Assembly (NCBI GenBank): GCA_903881425.1
Contig: CAIRTF010000012.1
Coordinates: 1 to 41,744 of the forward strand
Source of the DNA: an uncultured Chitinophagaceae bacterium
GTDB taxonomy: Bacteria > Bacteroidota > Bacteroidia > Chitinophagales > Chitinophagaceae
Direction: 5' to 3'
Length of the DNA: 41,744 nucleotides
Shown: piece after piece, positions 33,925-41,744 of the stretch
Position numbering within the stretch: position 1 is the first letter of the stretch
How the letters are laid out: each line of letters starts with the position of its first letter
Notes under the pieces: model-generated
The model's database searches: none
Seen by the model: the letters and a program-made list of their open reading frames with translations, nothing else
Told to the model about the DNA's origin: nothing
Made by a program: the position numbers and the translations under genes

Positions 33925-34902
33925 TTAATCAAAACTTTGATTCGCTGCTGCTGCTAATTTCACAATACGATCAAATTGTGCAGGAGTAAGATCACTATAA
34001 AAGTAATAGATCGGATCCACTGCATTACCATCTTTATGTACTTCATAATGACAATGAGGTCCCGTACTTTTTCCGGAACTTCCTACATAACCAATTACTT
34101 CACCACGCTTGATCTGCTGTCCCACTTTCGCTTTTACACGATACATGTGACCGTATAAAGTTTGATAACCATATCCATGGTTGATTAAAACTTTATTACC
34201 AAAACCGTCTCCGCTAAAACCTGATTCTTTAACTACACCATCGGCAGTAGCATAGATAGGTGTGCCGATAGATGCAGTAAAATCAAGTCCTTTATGCATT
34301 CTTCTATCTTTATATACCGGATCAATTCTATAACCAAAACCACTGGCAATTTTATCTAAATTTTTATTACTTACCGGTTGAATAGATGGAATGGCTAACA
34401 ATAATTTTTCTTTATTCTTCACCATATCATCAATCTCGTTATAACTCTTCCCTTGAAAAGATAATCGTAACGACAAATTATTCAATTGATTTTTTAAACT
34501 TGACACCAGATCGTTCTCTCCCATACTCTGCAATAATTTTACCTCTTTCTTGGTTTCAATATCTTTTACACGAGCACTATCCGGAATAGGTGTTGCTTCA
34601 AAAATAGAACGATACACATTGTTATCTCTTCTCTCCAATTCAGTCATTTGCAATTCCAATTGTTTGGAACGTTCTTCTAAAACCGAATAATTTTCTTTCA
34701 GGTCATTATTTTCCTGACGCAATAATTTCTCTTTAGGAGAATCGATATAATTAAAAATGATGAGCACAATAATCATTCCCGTTACTATCGATGCTGCAAT
34801 AAAACCAAATACCTGTAATAACCGCACACGCAAAGGCGTTTCTATCTTCTCGTACCGAAGCGTATGTGTATTAAAATAATATTTGATTTTTTTTATTGCC
34901 AT
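33925..34902 (-). CDS. M23 family metallopeptidase (LytM domain), membrane anchored
   Basis: The product has 325 residues. An N-terminal cytoplasmic stretch is followed by a membrane helix (about 31-52) and a coiled coil (about 58-92). The M23 domain lies at about 185-300 with the zinc ligands H-x3-D (HKGLD, His203 and Asp207), GHMYR (His252) and the H-x-H motif HCHYE (His283, His285). All zinc and catalytic positions of active LytM/DipM-type endopeptidases are present, so it is expected to cut peptidoglycan cross-bridges. The coiled-coil plus M23 layout is that of EnvC/NlpD-like or MepM-like wall enzymes. Its location before alaS is not informative. Confidence 0.92.
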   Translation of the reverse strand: MAIKKIKYYFNTHTLRYEKIETPLRVRLLQVFGFIAASIVTGMIIVLIIFNYIDSPKEKLLRQENNDLKENYSVLEERSKQLELQMTELERRDNNVYRSIFEATPIPDSARVKDIETKKEVKLLQSMGENDLVSSLKNQLNNLSLRLSFQGKSYNEIDDMVKNKEKLLLAIPSIQPVSNKNLDKIASGFGYRIDPVYKDRRMHKGLDFTASIGTPIYATADGVVKESGFSGDGFGNKVLINHGYGYQTLYGHMYRVKAKVGQQIKRGEVIGYVGSSGKSTGPHCHYEVHKDGNAVDPIYYFYSDLTPAQFDRIVKLAAAANQSFD

Positions 34903-34920
34903 AAATCCAAGTTGTGCGTT

Positions 34921-34998
34921 GTAAGTTATAGGTAATGAGTTTTAAAGAAAAAATATAAAAATTTGCTTCTTCACTTATAACTTACTTCTTATAACTTA
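34921..34998. repeat. Short inverted and direct repeats (TTATAACTTA type) upstream of alaS
   Basis: GTAAGTTATA (34921-34930) is the inverse complement of TATAACTTAC (34976-34985), separated by 45 bp, and CTTATAACTTA occurs twice (34974-34984, 34988-34998). The cluster sits between the divergent M23 peptidase and alaS genes. It could be a weak hairpin or simply AT-rich drift. Confidence 0.4.
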
Positions 34999-35012
34999 TC
35001 ACGCTTACCCCT

Positions 35013-35020
35013 TACCTTTG
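35013..35020 (+). promoter_or_regulatory. Candidate alaS -7 box
   Basis: TACCTTTG is a perfect TAnnTTTG match, the -7 element described for Bacteroidota sigma-70 promoters, 61 bp before the alaS ATG. No clear TTTG -33 element is present at the usual distance. Confidence 0.4.
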
Positions 35021-35081
35021 ACGGGCTGCAAAGATAATTTTTATCGGCACAAAACAGATTCTTAAATTTTGATAGTATTTT

Positions 35082-37781
35082 ATGACGAGCGCTGAAATAA
35101 GACAACAGTTTTTAGACTTTTTTAAAAGCAAACAACATCAGATTGTTCCTTCTGCTCCTATTGTGGTGAAGAATGATCCTACCTTATTATTCACCAATGC
35201 CGGAATGAATCAATTCAAAGATTATTTTCTTGGCAACAAAGAACCTCAATATAAACGCATTGCCGATACACAAAAATGTTTGCGTGTGAGTGGTAAACAT
35301 AATGATCTGGAAGAAGTGGGTGTAGATACTTATCATCATACCATGTTTGAAATGTTAGGTAACTGGAGCTTTGGTGATTATTTTAAAAAAGAAGCCATTG
35401 CATGGAGTTGGGAATTATTGACTGAAGTATATAAATTGGATAGAGACAAATTATATGTTACCATTTTTGAAGGTGATGATAAAGAAGGACTACCCAGAGA
35501 CGAAGAATCTTTTAATGAATGGAAAAAAGTAATTGCAGCAGACAGAATTTTATTGGGCAATAAGAAAGATAATTTTTGGGAGATGGGTGATACAGGCCCA
35601 TGCGGACCATGTACTGAAATTCATGTGGATTGCAGAAGCGATGAAGAAAGAAATAAAGTGGATGGAAAAACATTGGTGAATAATGATCATCCGCAAGTAA
35701 TTGAAATATGGAATAACGTATTTATTCAGTTCAATCGTTTAAAAGATGGTTCGCTACAACCCTTGCCTGCCAGACATGTTGATACAGGTATGGGTTTTGA
35801 AAGATTGGTTCGTGTAATTCAAAACAAAACATCGAATTATGATACAGATGTTTTTACAGGAACGATTGATGCAATTAAAACAATTACAAATCAAGTTTAT
35901 CAGCCATTAACAAAAGAAGGTATTGCATTCCGTGTTATTGCAGATCATATTCGTGCAATCAGTTTTACAATTGCTGATGGACAATTACCATCAAACACAG
36001 GAGCAGGATATGTGATACGTAGAATTTTACGAAGAGCTGTTCGTTATTATTCTTCTTATTTATATTACAAACAACCATTGTTGCATCAGTTAGTTCCAGT
36101 AATTGCCAAACAATTTGAAAATGTTTTTCCTGAATTGATTGCACAAAAAGATTTTGTAAGTAGAGTGATTAGAGAAGAAGAAGAAACATTTTTAAATACT
36201 TTAGATAAAGGGTTAAAAAAATTAAATGACCGATTAAGATATGAAATAGATAAAATTCTTGAATGGAGAAAAGCTAATTCTATACATACAGATACACCAA
36301 ATTCCAAAGTAATTATTGATGGAAAGTTTGTTTTTGAGTTATTTGATACTTATGGATTTCCCCTTGATTTAACTAGATTGATACTTTCGGAAAAACCATA
36401 TTCACATGTTGATTTTGGTATTGATGAAGCAGGCTTCGAAGCAGAAATGCAACAACAAAAATCCCGCTCAAAAGCAGCAGCAGTAGTAGATACAGAAGAT
36501 TGGGTAAACGTGCATGAACACAGCATTACTGAATTTGTGGGTTATGATAGCCTGGAAATAAAAAGTAAAATAGTTAAATACAGAAAAGTTAAAGCCAAAG
36601 GCAAAGAAGGCTATCAGATCGTTTTATCGGCTACTCCGTTTTATGCTGAGAGTGGCGGACAAGTGGGTGATACCGGGCAATTGATAATGAATAATGAACA
36701 ATTGACAATTATTGATACTAAGAAAGAAAATAATCTCATCATTCATTTTACCGAATCATTGCCGGATGATGTAACTGCTGAAGTATTTGCAAAAGTGGAT
36801 ATTTCTAAAAGAAAACAAACAGAGATACATCACAGCGCTACACATTTATTACATGCTGCTTTACGTAAAGTATTGGGAACACATGTTGCACAAAAAGGAA
36901 GTTTGGTAAATGATGAACAATTGCGATTCGATTTTTCTCATTTTGCAAAAGTTACGGATGAAGAGATGGCTGCGATTGAAAAAATAGTCAACGAAAAAAT
37001 AAGAGAGAACATTCGAGTGGTAATTAAAGAAATGAATAAAGACGAAGCAGTGAAACTCGGCGCTATGGCTTTATTCGGCGAAAAGTATGGTGATATTGTT
37101 CGTGTGGTCATCATCGATCCGAATTATTCTATTGAATTATGTGGCGGAACACATGTGGGCTCAACAGGTGAATTAGGGTTCTTTAAAATAAAACACGAAT
37201 CTGCTGTGGCGGCGGGTGTTAGAAGAATTGAAGCTGTGAGCGGTATTGCTGCTGAAACTTTTATTATTGAACAATTGAATACCATTCATACCATTCGTGA
37301 ATCGCTAAAAAATCCGAAAGAGATTGATAAAGCAATTGATTCTTTGATTACAGAAAATAATGAACTGAAGAGAAAATTAGAAAGTGTTGAAGCCAAACAA
37401 CTCATCATACTAAAAGAATCTTTGCTGGGCGAACATGTTCCTTTCCCTTTTGCAAACACACAAGGAAAATTTATTGGAAAAGTAGTTGATGTTAGCAATG
37501 CAGATCATTTAAAAAAATTATGTTTCGATTTAAAAAATGATTTAGGAAATGATTATGCAGTTGTATTGGCTGCAAATATTAATGGCAAAGCAAATGTTGC
37601 CATTATGCTATCGGATAGTTTGGTAAATGAAAAAGGATTAGAAGCGCCAAAAATTATTAAAGAATATATTACTACAATTATTAAAGGCGGCGGCGGCGGA
37701 CAAAAAACATTGGCCACTGCAGGCGGACAAGATGCCAATAATTTGCAACAAGTAATTGATGCAGTGAAGTCGCTTTTATAA
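35082..37781 (+). CDS. alaS: Alanyl-tRNA synthetase
   Basis: The product has 899 residues. It begins MTSAEIRQQFLDFFKSKQHQ, and the class II core includes FTNAGMNQFKDYFLG and the GDTGPCGPCTEIH block. The editing domain has HHSATHLLH (about 583) and CGGTHV (about 687). The C-terminal domain ends with a coiled segment and the Gly-rich IIKGGGGGQKTLATAGGQ. The enzyme charges tRNA-Ala and hydrolyses mischarged Ser/Gly. It is slightly longer than E. coli AlaS (876), partly through extra residues around LRYEIDKILEWRKANSI in the region before the editing domain. Confidence 0.97.
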   Translation: MTSAEIRQQFLDFFKSKQHQIVPSAPIVVKNDPTLLFTNAGMNQFKDYFLGNKEPQYKRIADTQKCLRVSGKHNDLEEVGVDTYHHTMFEMLGNWSFGDYFKKEAIAWSWELLTEVYKLDRDKLYVTIFEGDDKEGLPRDEESFNEWKKVIAADRILLGNKKDNFWEMGDTGPCGPCTEIHVDCRSDEERNKVDGKTLVNNDHPQVIEIWNNVFIQFNRLKDGSLQPLPARHVDTGMGFERLVRVIQNKTSNYDTDVFTGTIDAIKTITNQVYQPLTKEGIAFRVIADHIRAISFTIADGQLPSNTGAGYVIRRILRRAVRYYSSYLYYKQPLLHQLVPVIAKQFENVFPELIAQKDFVSRVIREEEETFLNTLDKGLKKLNDRLRYEIDKILEWRKANSIHTDTPNSKVIIDGKFVFELFDTYGFPLDLTRLILSEKPYSHVDFGIDEAGFEAEMQQQKSRSKAAAVVDTEDWVNVHEHSITEFVGYDSLEIKSKIVKYRKVKAKGKEGYQIVLSATPFYAESGGQVGDTGQLIMNNEQLTIIDTKKENNLIIHFTESLPDDVTAEVFAKVDISKRKQTEIHHSATHLLHAALRKVLGTHVAQKGSLVNDEQLRFDFSHFAKVTDEEMAAIEKIVNEKIRENIRVVIKEMNKDEAVKLGAMALFGEKYGDIVRVVIIDPNYSIELCGGTHVGSTGELGFFKIKHESAVAAGVRRIEAVSGIAAETFIIEQLNTIHTIRESLKNPKEIDKAIDSLITENNELKRKLESVEAKQLIILKESLLGEHVPFPFANTQGKFIGKVVDVSNADHLKKLCFDLKNDLGNDYAVVLAANINGKANVAIMLSDSLVNEKGLEAPKIIKEYITTIIKGGGGGQKTLATAGGQDANNLQQVIDAVKSLL

Positions 37782-37902
37782 TTCTCTTTAAATAACTGCT
37801 AAAAAAATTTCACGTCGAGGCACTCAAAACGTTGACAGCTTTTTTTATTACCCTTTACTAAATTTAACATTTCCGAAGTTTTTCGTATTTCGAAGAAACC
37901 CC

Positions 37903-37910
37903 TATATTTG
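37903..37910 (+). promoter_or_regulatory. Candidate -7 box of the PDZ-protein gene
   Basis: TATATTTG is a perfect TAnnTTTG match, 30 bp before the ATG at 37941; TTTC (37881-37884) lies at the -33 distance. The intergenic stretch also has TTCGTATTTCGAA-like sequence that may be part of the control region. Confidence 0.45.
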
Positions 37911-37940
37911 ATCTACCAAAAATTTCGTACTTAAAAAATA

Positions 37941-38984
37941 ATGTTTATGAAATTCAAATTTATTACGCTTGCCATCATTGCCATAACCTTATGCAGCAAG
38001 GCTTTTACGCAAGAAACAAAAAAAGATACGGCATCAAAACAAACCAAAACAATCACCATTCGAAAAAAAGTTTCAGACAATAATCAGAAAATGACCATCG
38101 TAGTTGATGGCGATAATGTTACCATCAATGGTAAGCCCATTGATGCGATGAATGACAGTGATATCCAGGTCATAAAAGGCAATGCAAGAAATCTTGCACT
38201 GATGATTGCACCACAGGCAAAGGGATTGAAAAAAATGCCACCGATGAAAACGCCGAATGGCAATATTATTATTAATAGAAACGAATGGCCGATTAGTGGT
38301 GGCAATAAAGCAGTTTTAGGTGTTACCTCTGAGAAAGATGAAAAAGGTGCTAAAATAAATGATGTGGCAAAAGAAAGTGCCGCTGCAAAAGCCGGTTTAC
38401 AAAAAGATGATATCATTTCAAAAGTGGGTGATAGTAAAATTACTAACAGTGAAGATTTGTATGCGGCTATCGGCAAATATAATCCTGATGATAAAGTAAA
38501 AATTACTTACTGGCGTAATGGAAAAGAGAATACAACCACTGCTACCTTATTAAAAAGCAAAGAGATGATGGTATTTAATTTTAATAATGATGGAGATTTT
38601 AATTTTCAAGAGCCTAAAATTCTTTTAGATCAGCAAGGCCTTCAAAATCAGAAATTATTATTAGATCGGGCTCAAAGAGGATTTTCATACAGCATGCCTC
38701 GCAAACCTAAGCTGGGATTACAAATACAAGATGTTGAAACAGGTAATGGTGTAAAGGTTTTGGATATTGATGAAGATACACCTGCTGCAAAATCAGGATT
38801 AAAAAAAGATGATATTATTATTGCAGTAAATGGAACTGAAGTTAAAAATGTTGACGACTTAAGAGATAAATTAAAAGATATAAAAGATGGTGATGTGGTT
38901 CAAATAAAATACAGAAGAGGCAATAATACCGAATCAACCATTGAAATTAAAATTCCTAAAAAATTAAAAACAGCCGATTTATAA
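37941..38984 (+). CDS. Secreted protein with two PDZ domains and no protease domain
   Basis: The product has 347 residues; a second ATG two codons downstream (37947) is an equal start candidate. The signal peptide covers MKFKFITLAIIAITLCSKAF. Residues about 25-95 form a charged region with VVDGDNVTINGKPI. PDZ 1 is at about 125-205 (VLGVTSEKDE, AAAKAGLQKDDIISKVGDSK), PDZ 2 at about 255-340 (LGLQIQDVETGN, AAKSGLKKDDIIIAVNGTEV). There is no trypsin-like or HtrA triad. PDZ-only periplasmic proteins usually act as adaptors or binding partners for proteases or envelope machines; the partner is unknown. A T-tailed hairpin follows the stop. Confidence 0.8.
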   Translation: MFMKFKFITLAIIAITLCSKAFTQETKKDTASKQTKTITIRKKVSDNNQKMTIVVDGDNVTINGKPIDAMNDSDIQVIKGNARNLALMIAPQAKGLKKMPPMKTPNGNIIINRNEWPISGGNKAVLGVTSEKDEKGAKINDVAKESAAAKAGLQKDDIISKVGDSKITNSEDLYAAIGKYNPDDKVKITYWRNGKENTTTATLLKSKEMMVFNFNNDGDFNFQEPKILLDQQGLQNQKLLLDRAQRGFSYSMPRKPKLGLQIQDVETGNGVKVLDIDEDTPAAKSGLKKDDIIIAVNGTEVKNVDDLRDKLKDIKDGDVVQIKYRRGNNTESTIEIKIPKKLKTADL

Positions 38985-39009
38985 CCCTGTTTTTTCTCAT
39001 GTGCATTCC

Positions 39010-39040
39010 ACCATCCTGATTCTTCAGGATGGTTTTTTAT
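39010..39040 (+). terminator. Intrinsic terminator after the PDZ-protein gene
   Basis: ACCATCCTGA (39010-39019) and TCAGGATGGT (39024-39033) form a perfect 10-bp stem with a TTCT loop, followed by a run of T. It is the clearest rho-independent terminator in the window and isolates the PDZ gene from gatB. Confidence 0.9.
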
Positions 39041-39080
39041 TTTATTTCCATTGCAAAACCCTGCTATCAAAATAAGAACA

Positions 39081-39088
39081 TATTTTTG
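39081..39088 (+). promoter_or_regulatory. Candidate gatB -7 box, next to the start codon
   Basis: TATTTTTG is a perfect TAnnTTTG match only 5 bp before the ATG at 39094. If used, the mRNA would be leaderless or nearly so, as also suggested for purD. No -33 TTG sits at 19 bp; the nearest TTG is at 39051. Confidence 0.4.
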
Positions 39089-39093
39089 CGCCG

Positions 39094-40542
39094 ATGAATA
39101 TTGCAGATAAATATGAAGCAGTGATTGGTTTAGAAGTACATGCACAATTGCAAACCAACAGTAAATTATTTTGTGGCGATAGTATTGCATTTGGTGCTGC
39201 ACCGAATACACATGTTAGTCCGATTACTTTAGGTCATCCCGGCACATTACCAAAAACAAATAAGAAAGCAATTGAATATGCGATTAAAATGGGTTTGGCA
39301 TGTAATTGCGAAATTGAAAAGGATAATTATTTCGCCAGAAAAAATTATTTCTACCCCGATCTTCCCAAAGGATATCAGATCTCTCAACACACAACGCCTA
39401 TTTGCAAAGGTGGATTTGTTACTATTACAATAAACGGTACTGAAAAAAATATTCAACTTAATAGAATTCATTTGGAAGAAGATGCAGGCAAAAGCATTCA
39501 TGATATTTATGATGATTATACCTGCATTGATTTGAACAGAGCCGGCACACCATTGATTGAAATTGTAACAGAGCCTTGCCTGCAAAGTAGTGAAGAGGCT
39601 TATCAATATGTAGGTGAATTAAGAAGATTGGTAAGATGGTTGAATATTTGCGATGGCAATATGGAAGAAGGAAGTTTGCGCTGTGATGCCAATGTATCTA
39701 TCAGATTAAAAGGTGAAAAAAAATTAGGTGTAAAAGTTGAAGTAAAGAATTTGAATTCTATTCGCAATATCAAAAAAGCCATTGATGTAGAGATTGAAAG
39801 AATGATACATCTTGCAGAAAATGGCGGAATCATTACACAACAAACCAGAAGCTTTGATGCAACGAATGATACTACTTTTTCTATTCTGGATAAAGAAGAA
39901 GCCAATGATTACAGATATTTTGCAGATCCCGATCTGGCCCCTTTTCATTTAACAGCACCATTCATTCAAAAAATTCAAACATCACTTCCTGCATTACCGC
40001 AACAACTATCCAAAAAATATCAAAATGAATTGGGCTTGAGCGAATATGATGCATCACAATTATGTGATGAAAAATCCACATCAGATTATTTTCAATCAAC
40101 CATTCAATTCACCAATAACTATAAAGCAGTTGCCAATTGGATCTTAGGTCCTATTCGAAATTATTTGAATGAGGCAAATGCTTCGTTCGAAACAATCGCC
40201 TTATTGCCCGAAACATTAGCCGATTTGATTAAATTAATTGAAGACGGTAAGGTTAACTTTTCTGTTGCGTCTTCAAAGATATTGCCGGTATTAATGAAAG
40301 AAAATAAATCACCGATAACAATAGCACAAGAATTAAATATATTACAAGTAAGCGATACGAATGAGTTAGAAAATTGGGTAAATCAGGCAATTGCATCTAT
40401 GCCGGAAAAAGTGAATGAATATAAAAAAGGTAAAAAAGGTTTGATAGGATTATTTGTTGGTGAAGTAAAAAAATTAAGCAAAGGCAAAGCAGATCCTAAA
40501 ATAGTAACCACATTATTAGAACAAAAATTAAATCAGTCATAA
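39094..40542 (+). CDS. gatB: Aspartyl/glutamyl-tRNA(Asn/Gln) amidotransferase subunit B
   Basis: The product has 482 residues, the usual length. It begins MNIADKYEAVIGLEVHAQLQ, and the family signature LFCGDSIAFGAAPNTHVSPI with GHPGTLPKTNKKA follows. Further conserved parts are ARKNYFYPDLPKGYQISQHT, the EEDAGKSIHD block, NRAGTPLIEIVTEPCL and a C-terminal YqeY-like tail domain. With GatA and GatC it converts misacylated Glu-tRNA(Gln) or Asp-tRNA(Asn) to the amide forms using glutamine. gatA and gatC are not in the window. A lipoprotein gene follows 10 bp after its stop. Confidence 0.96.
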   Translation: MNIADKYEAVIGLEVHAQLQTNSKLFCGDSIAFGAAPNTHVSPITLGHPGTLPKTNKKAIEYAIKMGLACNCEIEKDNYFARKNYFYPDLPKGYQISQHTTPICKGGFVTITINGTEKNIQLNRIHLEEDAGKSIHDIYDDYTCIDLNRAGTPLIEIVTEPCLQSSEEAYQYVGELRRLVRWLNICDGNMEEGSLRCDANVSIRLKGEKKLGVKVEVKNLNSIRNIKKAIDVEIERMIHLAENGGIITQQTRSFDATNDTTFSILDKEEANDYRYFADPDLAPFHLTAPFIQKIQTSLPALPQQLSKKYQNELGLSEYDASQLCDEKSTSDYFQSTIQFTNNYKAVANWILGPIRNYLNEANASFETIALLPETLADLIKLIEDGKVNFSVASSKILPVLMKENKSPITIAQELNILQVSDTNELENWVNQAIASMPEKVNEYKKGKKGLIGLFVGEVKKLSKGKADPKIVTTLLEQKLNQS

Positions 40543-40552
40543 ATAGTTTTTC

Positions 40553-41680
40553 ATGAAAAAAATAACACTCGGATTAATTGCTTTCATTGTAATCAGTGCT
40601 TGTCAGGAAAAAAAATATGGTCCATTTACAGTAAGTGGTAAAATAGAACATGCCACAAGCAATAAGATATTATTGGAAGAATTACCCTTCAGCGGACTAC
40701 AACCCATTGTAGTAGATTCAACCACTTTAAAAGACAATGGCACATTCGAATTAAGAGCATTGGGTAAAGAAGAAGCTTTATACTTATTGAGTGTGCAAAA
40801 CGGTCCGGTGGTTTTATTGGTCAATGACTCAAAAAGTATTCGTGTTACATTAGACGTAAATCAATATAAAAATTATAAAACAGAAGGTTCAGCTGCATCT
40901 GCTTCTGTGCATGATTTTTTTGAGCAATTTGAAATAAATTATAAAGGCATAGCTGATGCAGTTCAACAATACGATTCGTTAAAAAAATCAAATGTCTCCG
41001 ATAGTATTATCGAACTAAAAAAAGCAGATTATGATATTGCAGTGAATAAGACAAAAAAATTCTTTGAGAATTTTATCAATCAATCTAACAGTCCTGCTGT
41101 TCGTTTATTTGTATTAAGCAAAGGTTTGGAAAGTAATATCATCGATGCTTCAGAAGCATTGAACATTACTAATACATCATTAGAGAAATTCGCGAATCAT
41201 TCGGGTTTAACACAAATGAAATCTAAATTGGCTATGCAAATTGCAGCTGATCCAAAATTGGCATTGCTCAACAAACAAGCACCCGAAATAAATTTAGCCG
41301 ATACATCAGGAAAAGCAATTAGTTTAAGTTCATTCAAAGGAAAATATGTGTTGGTAGATTTTTGGGCAAGTTGGTGTGGACCATGCAGACAAGAAAATCC
41401 CAATGTAGTAGCTGCTTATAAAAAGTTCAAGGATAAAAATTTTACCATTCTTGGTGTGTCTTTAGATGATGATAAACAAGCATGGATAGAAGCCATTAAA
41501 GAAGATGGATTAATATGGAATCATGTAAGCGATCTAAAAAAATGGGGAAGTTCAGTAGTAAGTAATTATAAATTTGAAGGCATCCCTTTTAATGTATTGG
41601 TTGACCCGACAGGAAAAATTATTGCTGTTGAATTAAGAGGAAAAGCATTAGACAATAAATTAACCGAAGTACTTAAATAG
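40553..41680 (+). CDS. TlpA-like thiol-disulfide lipoprotein with DUF4369 domain
   Basis: The product has 375 residues with a lipoprotein signal ending ISAC (Cys17). Residues about 23-110 match the DUF4369 domain pattern (GPFTVSGKIEHATSNKILLE), residues about 110-235 are helical, and residues 240-375 are a thioredoxin fold with the redox motif WCGPC (274-278) and LVDPTGKIIAVELRGKAL. Such proteins in Bacteroidota reduce periplasmic disulfides, for example in cytochrome c maturation or envelope redox upkeep. The active-site CGPC is intact. It lies 10 bp after gatB and probably shares its transcript. Confidence 0.9.
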   Translation: MKKITLGLIAFIVISACQEKKYGPFTVSGKIEHATSNKILLEELPFSGLQPIVVDSTTLKDNGTFELRALGKEEALYLLSVQNGPVVLLVNDSKSIRVTLDVNQYKNYKTEGSAASASVHDFFEQFEINYKGIADAVQQYDSLKKSNVSDSIIELKKADYDIAVNKTKKFFENFINQSNSPAVRLFVLSKGLESNIIDASEALNITNTSLEKFANHSGLTQMKSKLAMQIAADPKLALLNKQAPEINLADTSGKAISLSSFKGKYVLVDFWASWCGPCRQENPNVVAAYKKFKDKNFTILGVSLDDDKQAWIEAIKEDGLIWNHVSDLKKWGSSVVSNYKFEGIPFNVLVDPTGKIIAVELRGKALDNKLTEVLK

Positions 41681-41683
41681 AAA

Positions 41684-41744
41684 TTATTTAACAGCATTAC
41701 TATAATTGATGGCGGCTATCCAACCGGCTTCGTCTTTGGCTGAA
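41684..41744 (-). CDS. C-terminal end of an unidentified gene (partial, runs off the window)
   Basis: Only one minus-strand frame is open from the window edge; it reads SAKDEAGWIAAINYSNAVK and ends at TAA (41684-41686), four bases from the stop of the convergent TlpA-like gene. The composition looks like real protein, but 19 residues are too few to identify a family. Confidence 0.4.
   Translation of the reverse strand, partial: SAKDEAGWIAAINYSNAVK

Overview
The window looks like chromosomal DNA of a member of the Bacteroidota, most likely Chitinophagaceae or a close relative. It is AT-rich. Several starts are preceded by Bacteroidota-type -7 boxes (TAnnTTTG) and Shine-Dalgarno sites are weak. 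Markers of the group include a fused gamma-alpha KorA, a DUF4369-thioredoxin lipoprotein, MHS and POT transporters, an ECF sigma operon with a YF-repeat anti-sigma-like protein, and a GldA-like ATPase. The genus is an inference from gene content; no rRNA or tRNA gene is present.

Layout. 1-2.3 kb (minus): the 5' part of a 2-oxoacid dehydrogenase E1 gene cut by the window edge, a BI-1/YccA membrane protein, and a polysaccharide-deacetylase lipoprotein. 2.4-7.6 kb (plus): korA without korB beside it, a tandem amidohydrolase pair whose second member lacks the metal ligands, and a small MmcQ/YjbR protein. 7.7-8.3 kb: endonuclease III. 8.35-10.8 kb: a very AT-rich accessory island. It holds three 23-bp operator-like repeats, a lipoprotein gene whose signal peptide is out of frame by one base, and a secreted-protein gene cut by an in-frame stop. 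10.8-13.6 kb (minus): a small protein, ftsB/divIC, eno and an ABC ATPase. 13.7-21.4 kb: an MHS transporter with a small membrane partner, divergent acs, convergent alkB-type monooxygenase, a GT4 glycosyltransferase and a POT peptide transporter. 21.4-29 kb: purD, then the rod-shape and elongasome cluster mreB-mreC-mreD-mrdA-rodA. 29-34.9 kb: an MBL hydrolase, an ECF sigma/anti-sigma/Spy-like operon, an AlkA-like glycosylase, an NTF2-like protein, an SPFH protein, a small membrane protein and an M23 peptidase. 35-41.7 kb: alaS, a two-PDZ protein, gatB, a TlpA-like lipoprotein and the 3' tail of one more minus-strand gene.

Functional groups. MreB/C/D, PBP2 and RodA form a lateral wall-synthesis machine; the M23 peptidase, deacetylase-type lipoprotein and FtsB/DivIC add envelope and division functions. 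Acs and the MHS carrier are divergent and may handle acetate or another short acid together. AlaS and GatB serve translation; Nth and the AlkA-like enzyme serve base-excision repair.

The most unusual material is the 8.35-10.8 kb island (two adjacent genes each with one lesion behind a repeat array), the amidohydrolase/pseudo-amidohydrolase pair, three copies of a dispersed palindromic repeat, and an acs terminator built into the last codons of the convergent alkB-type gene.
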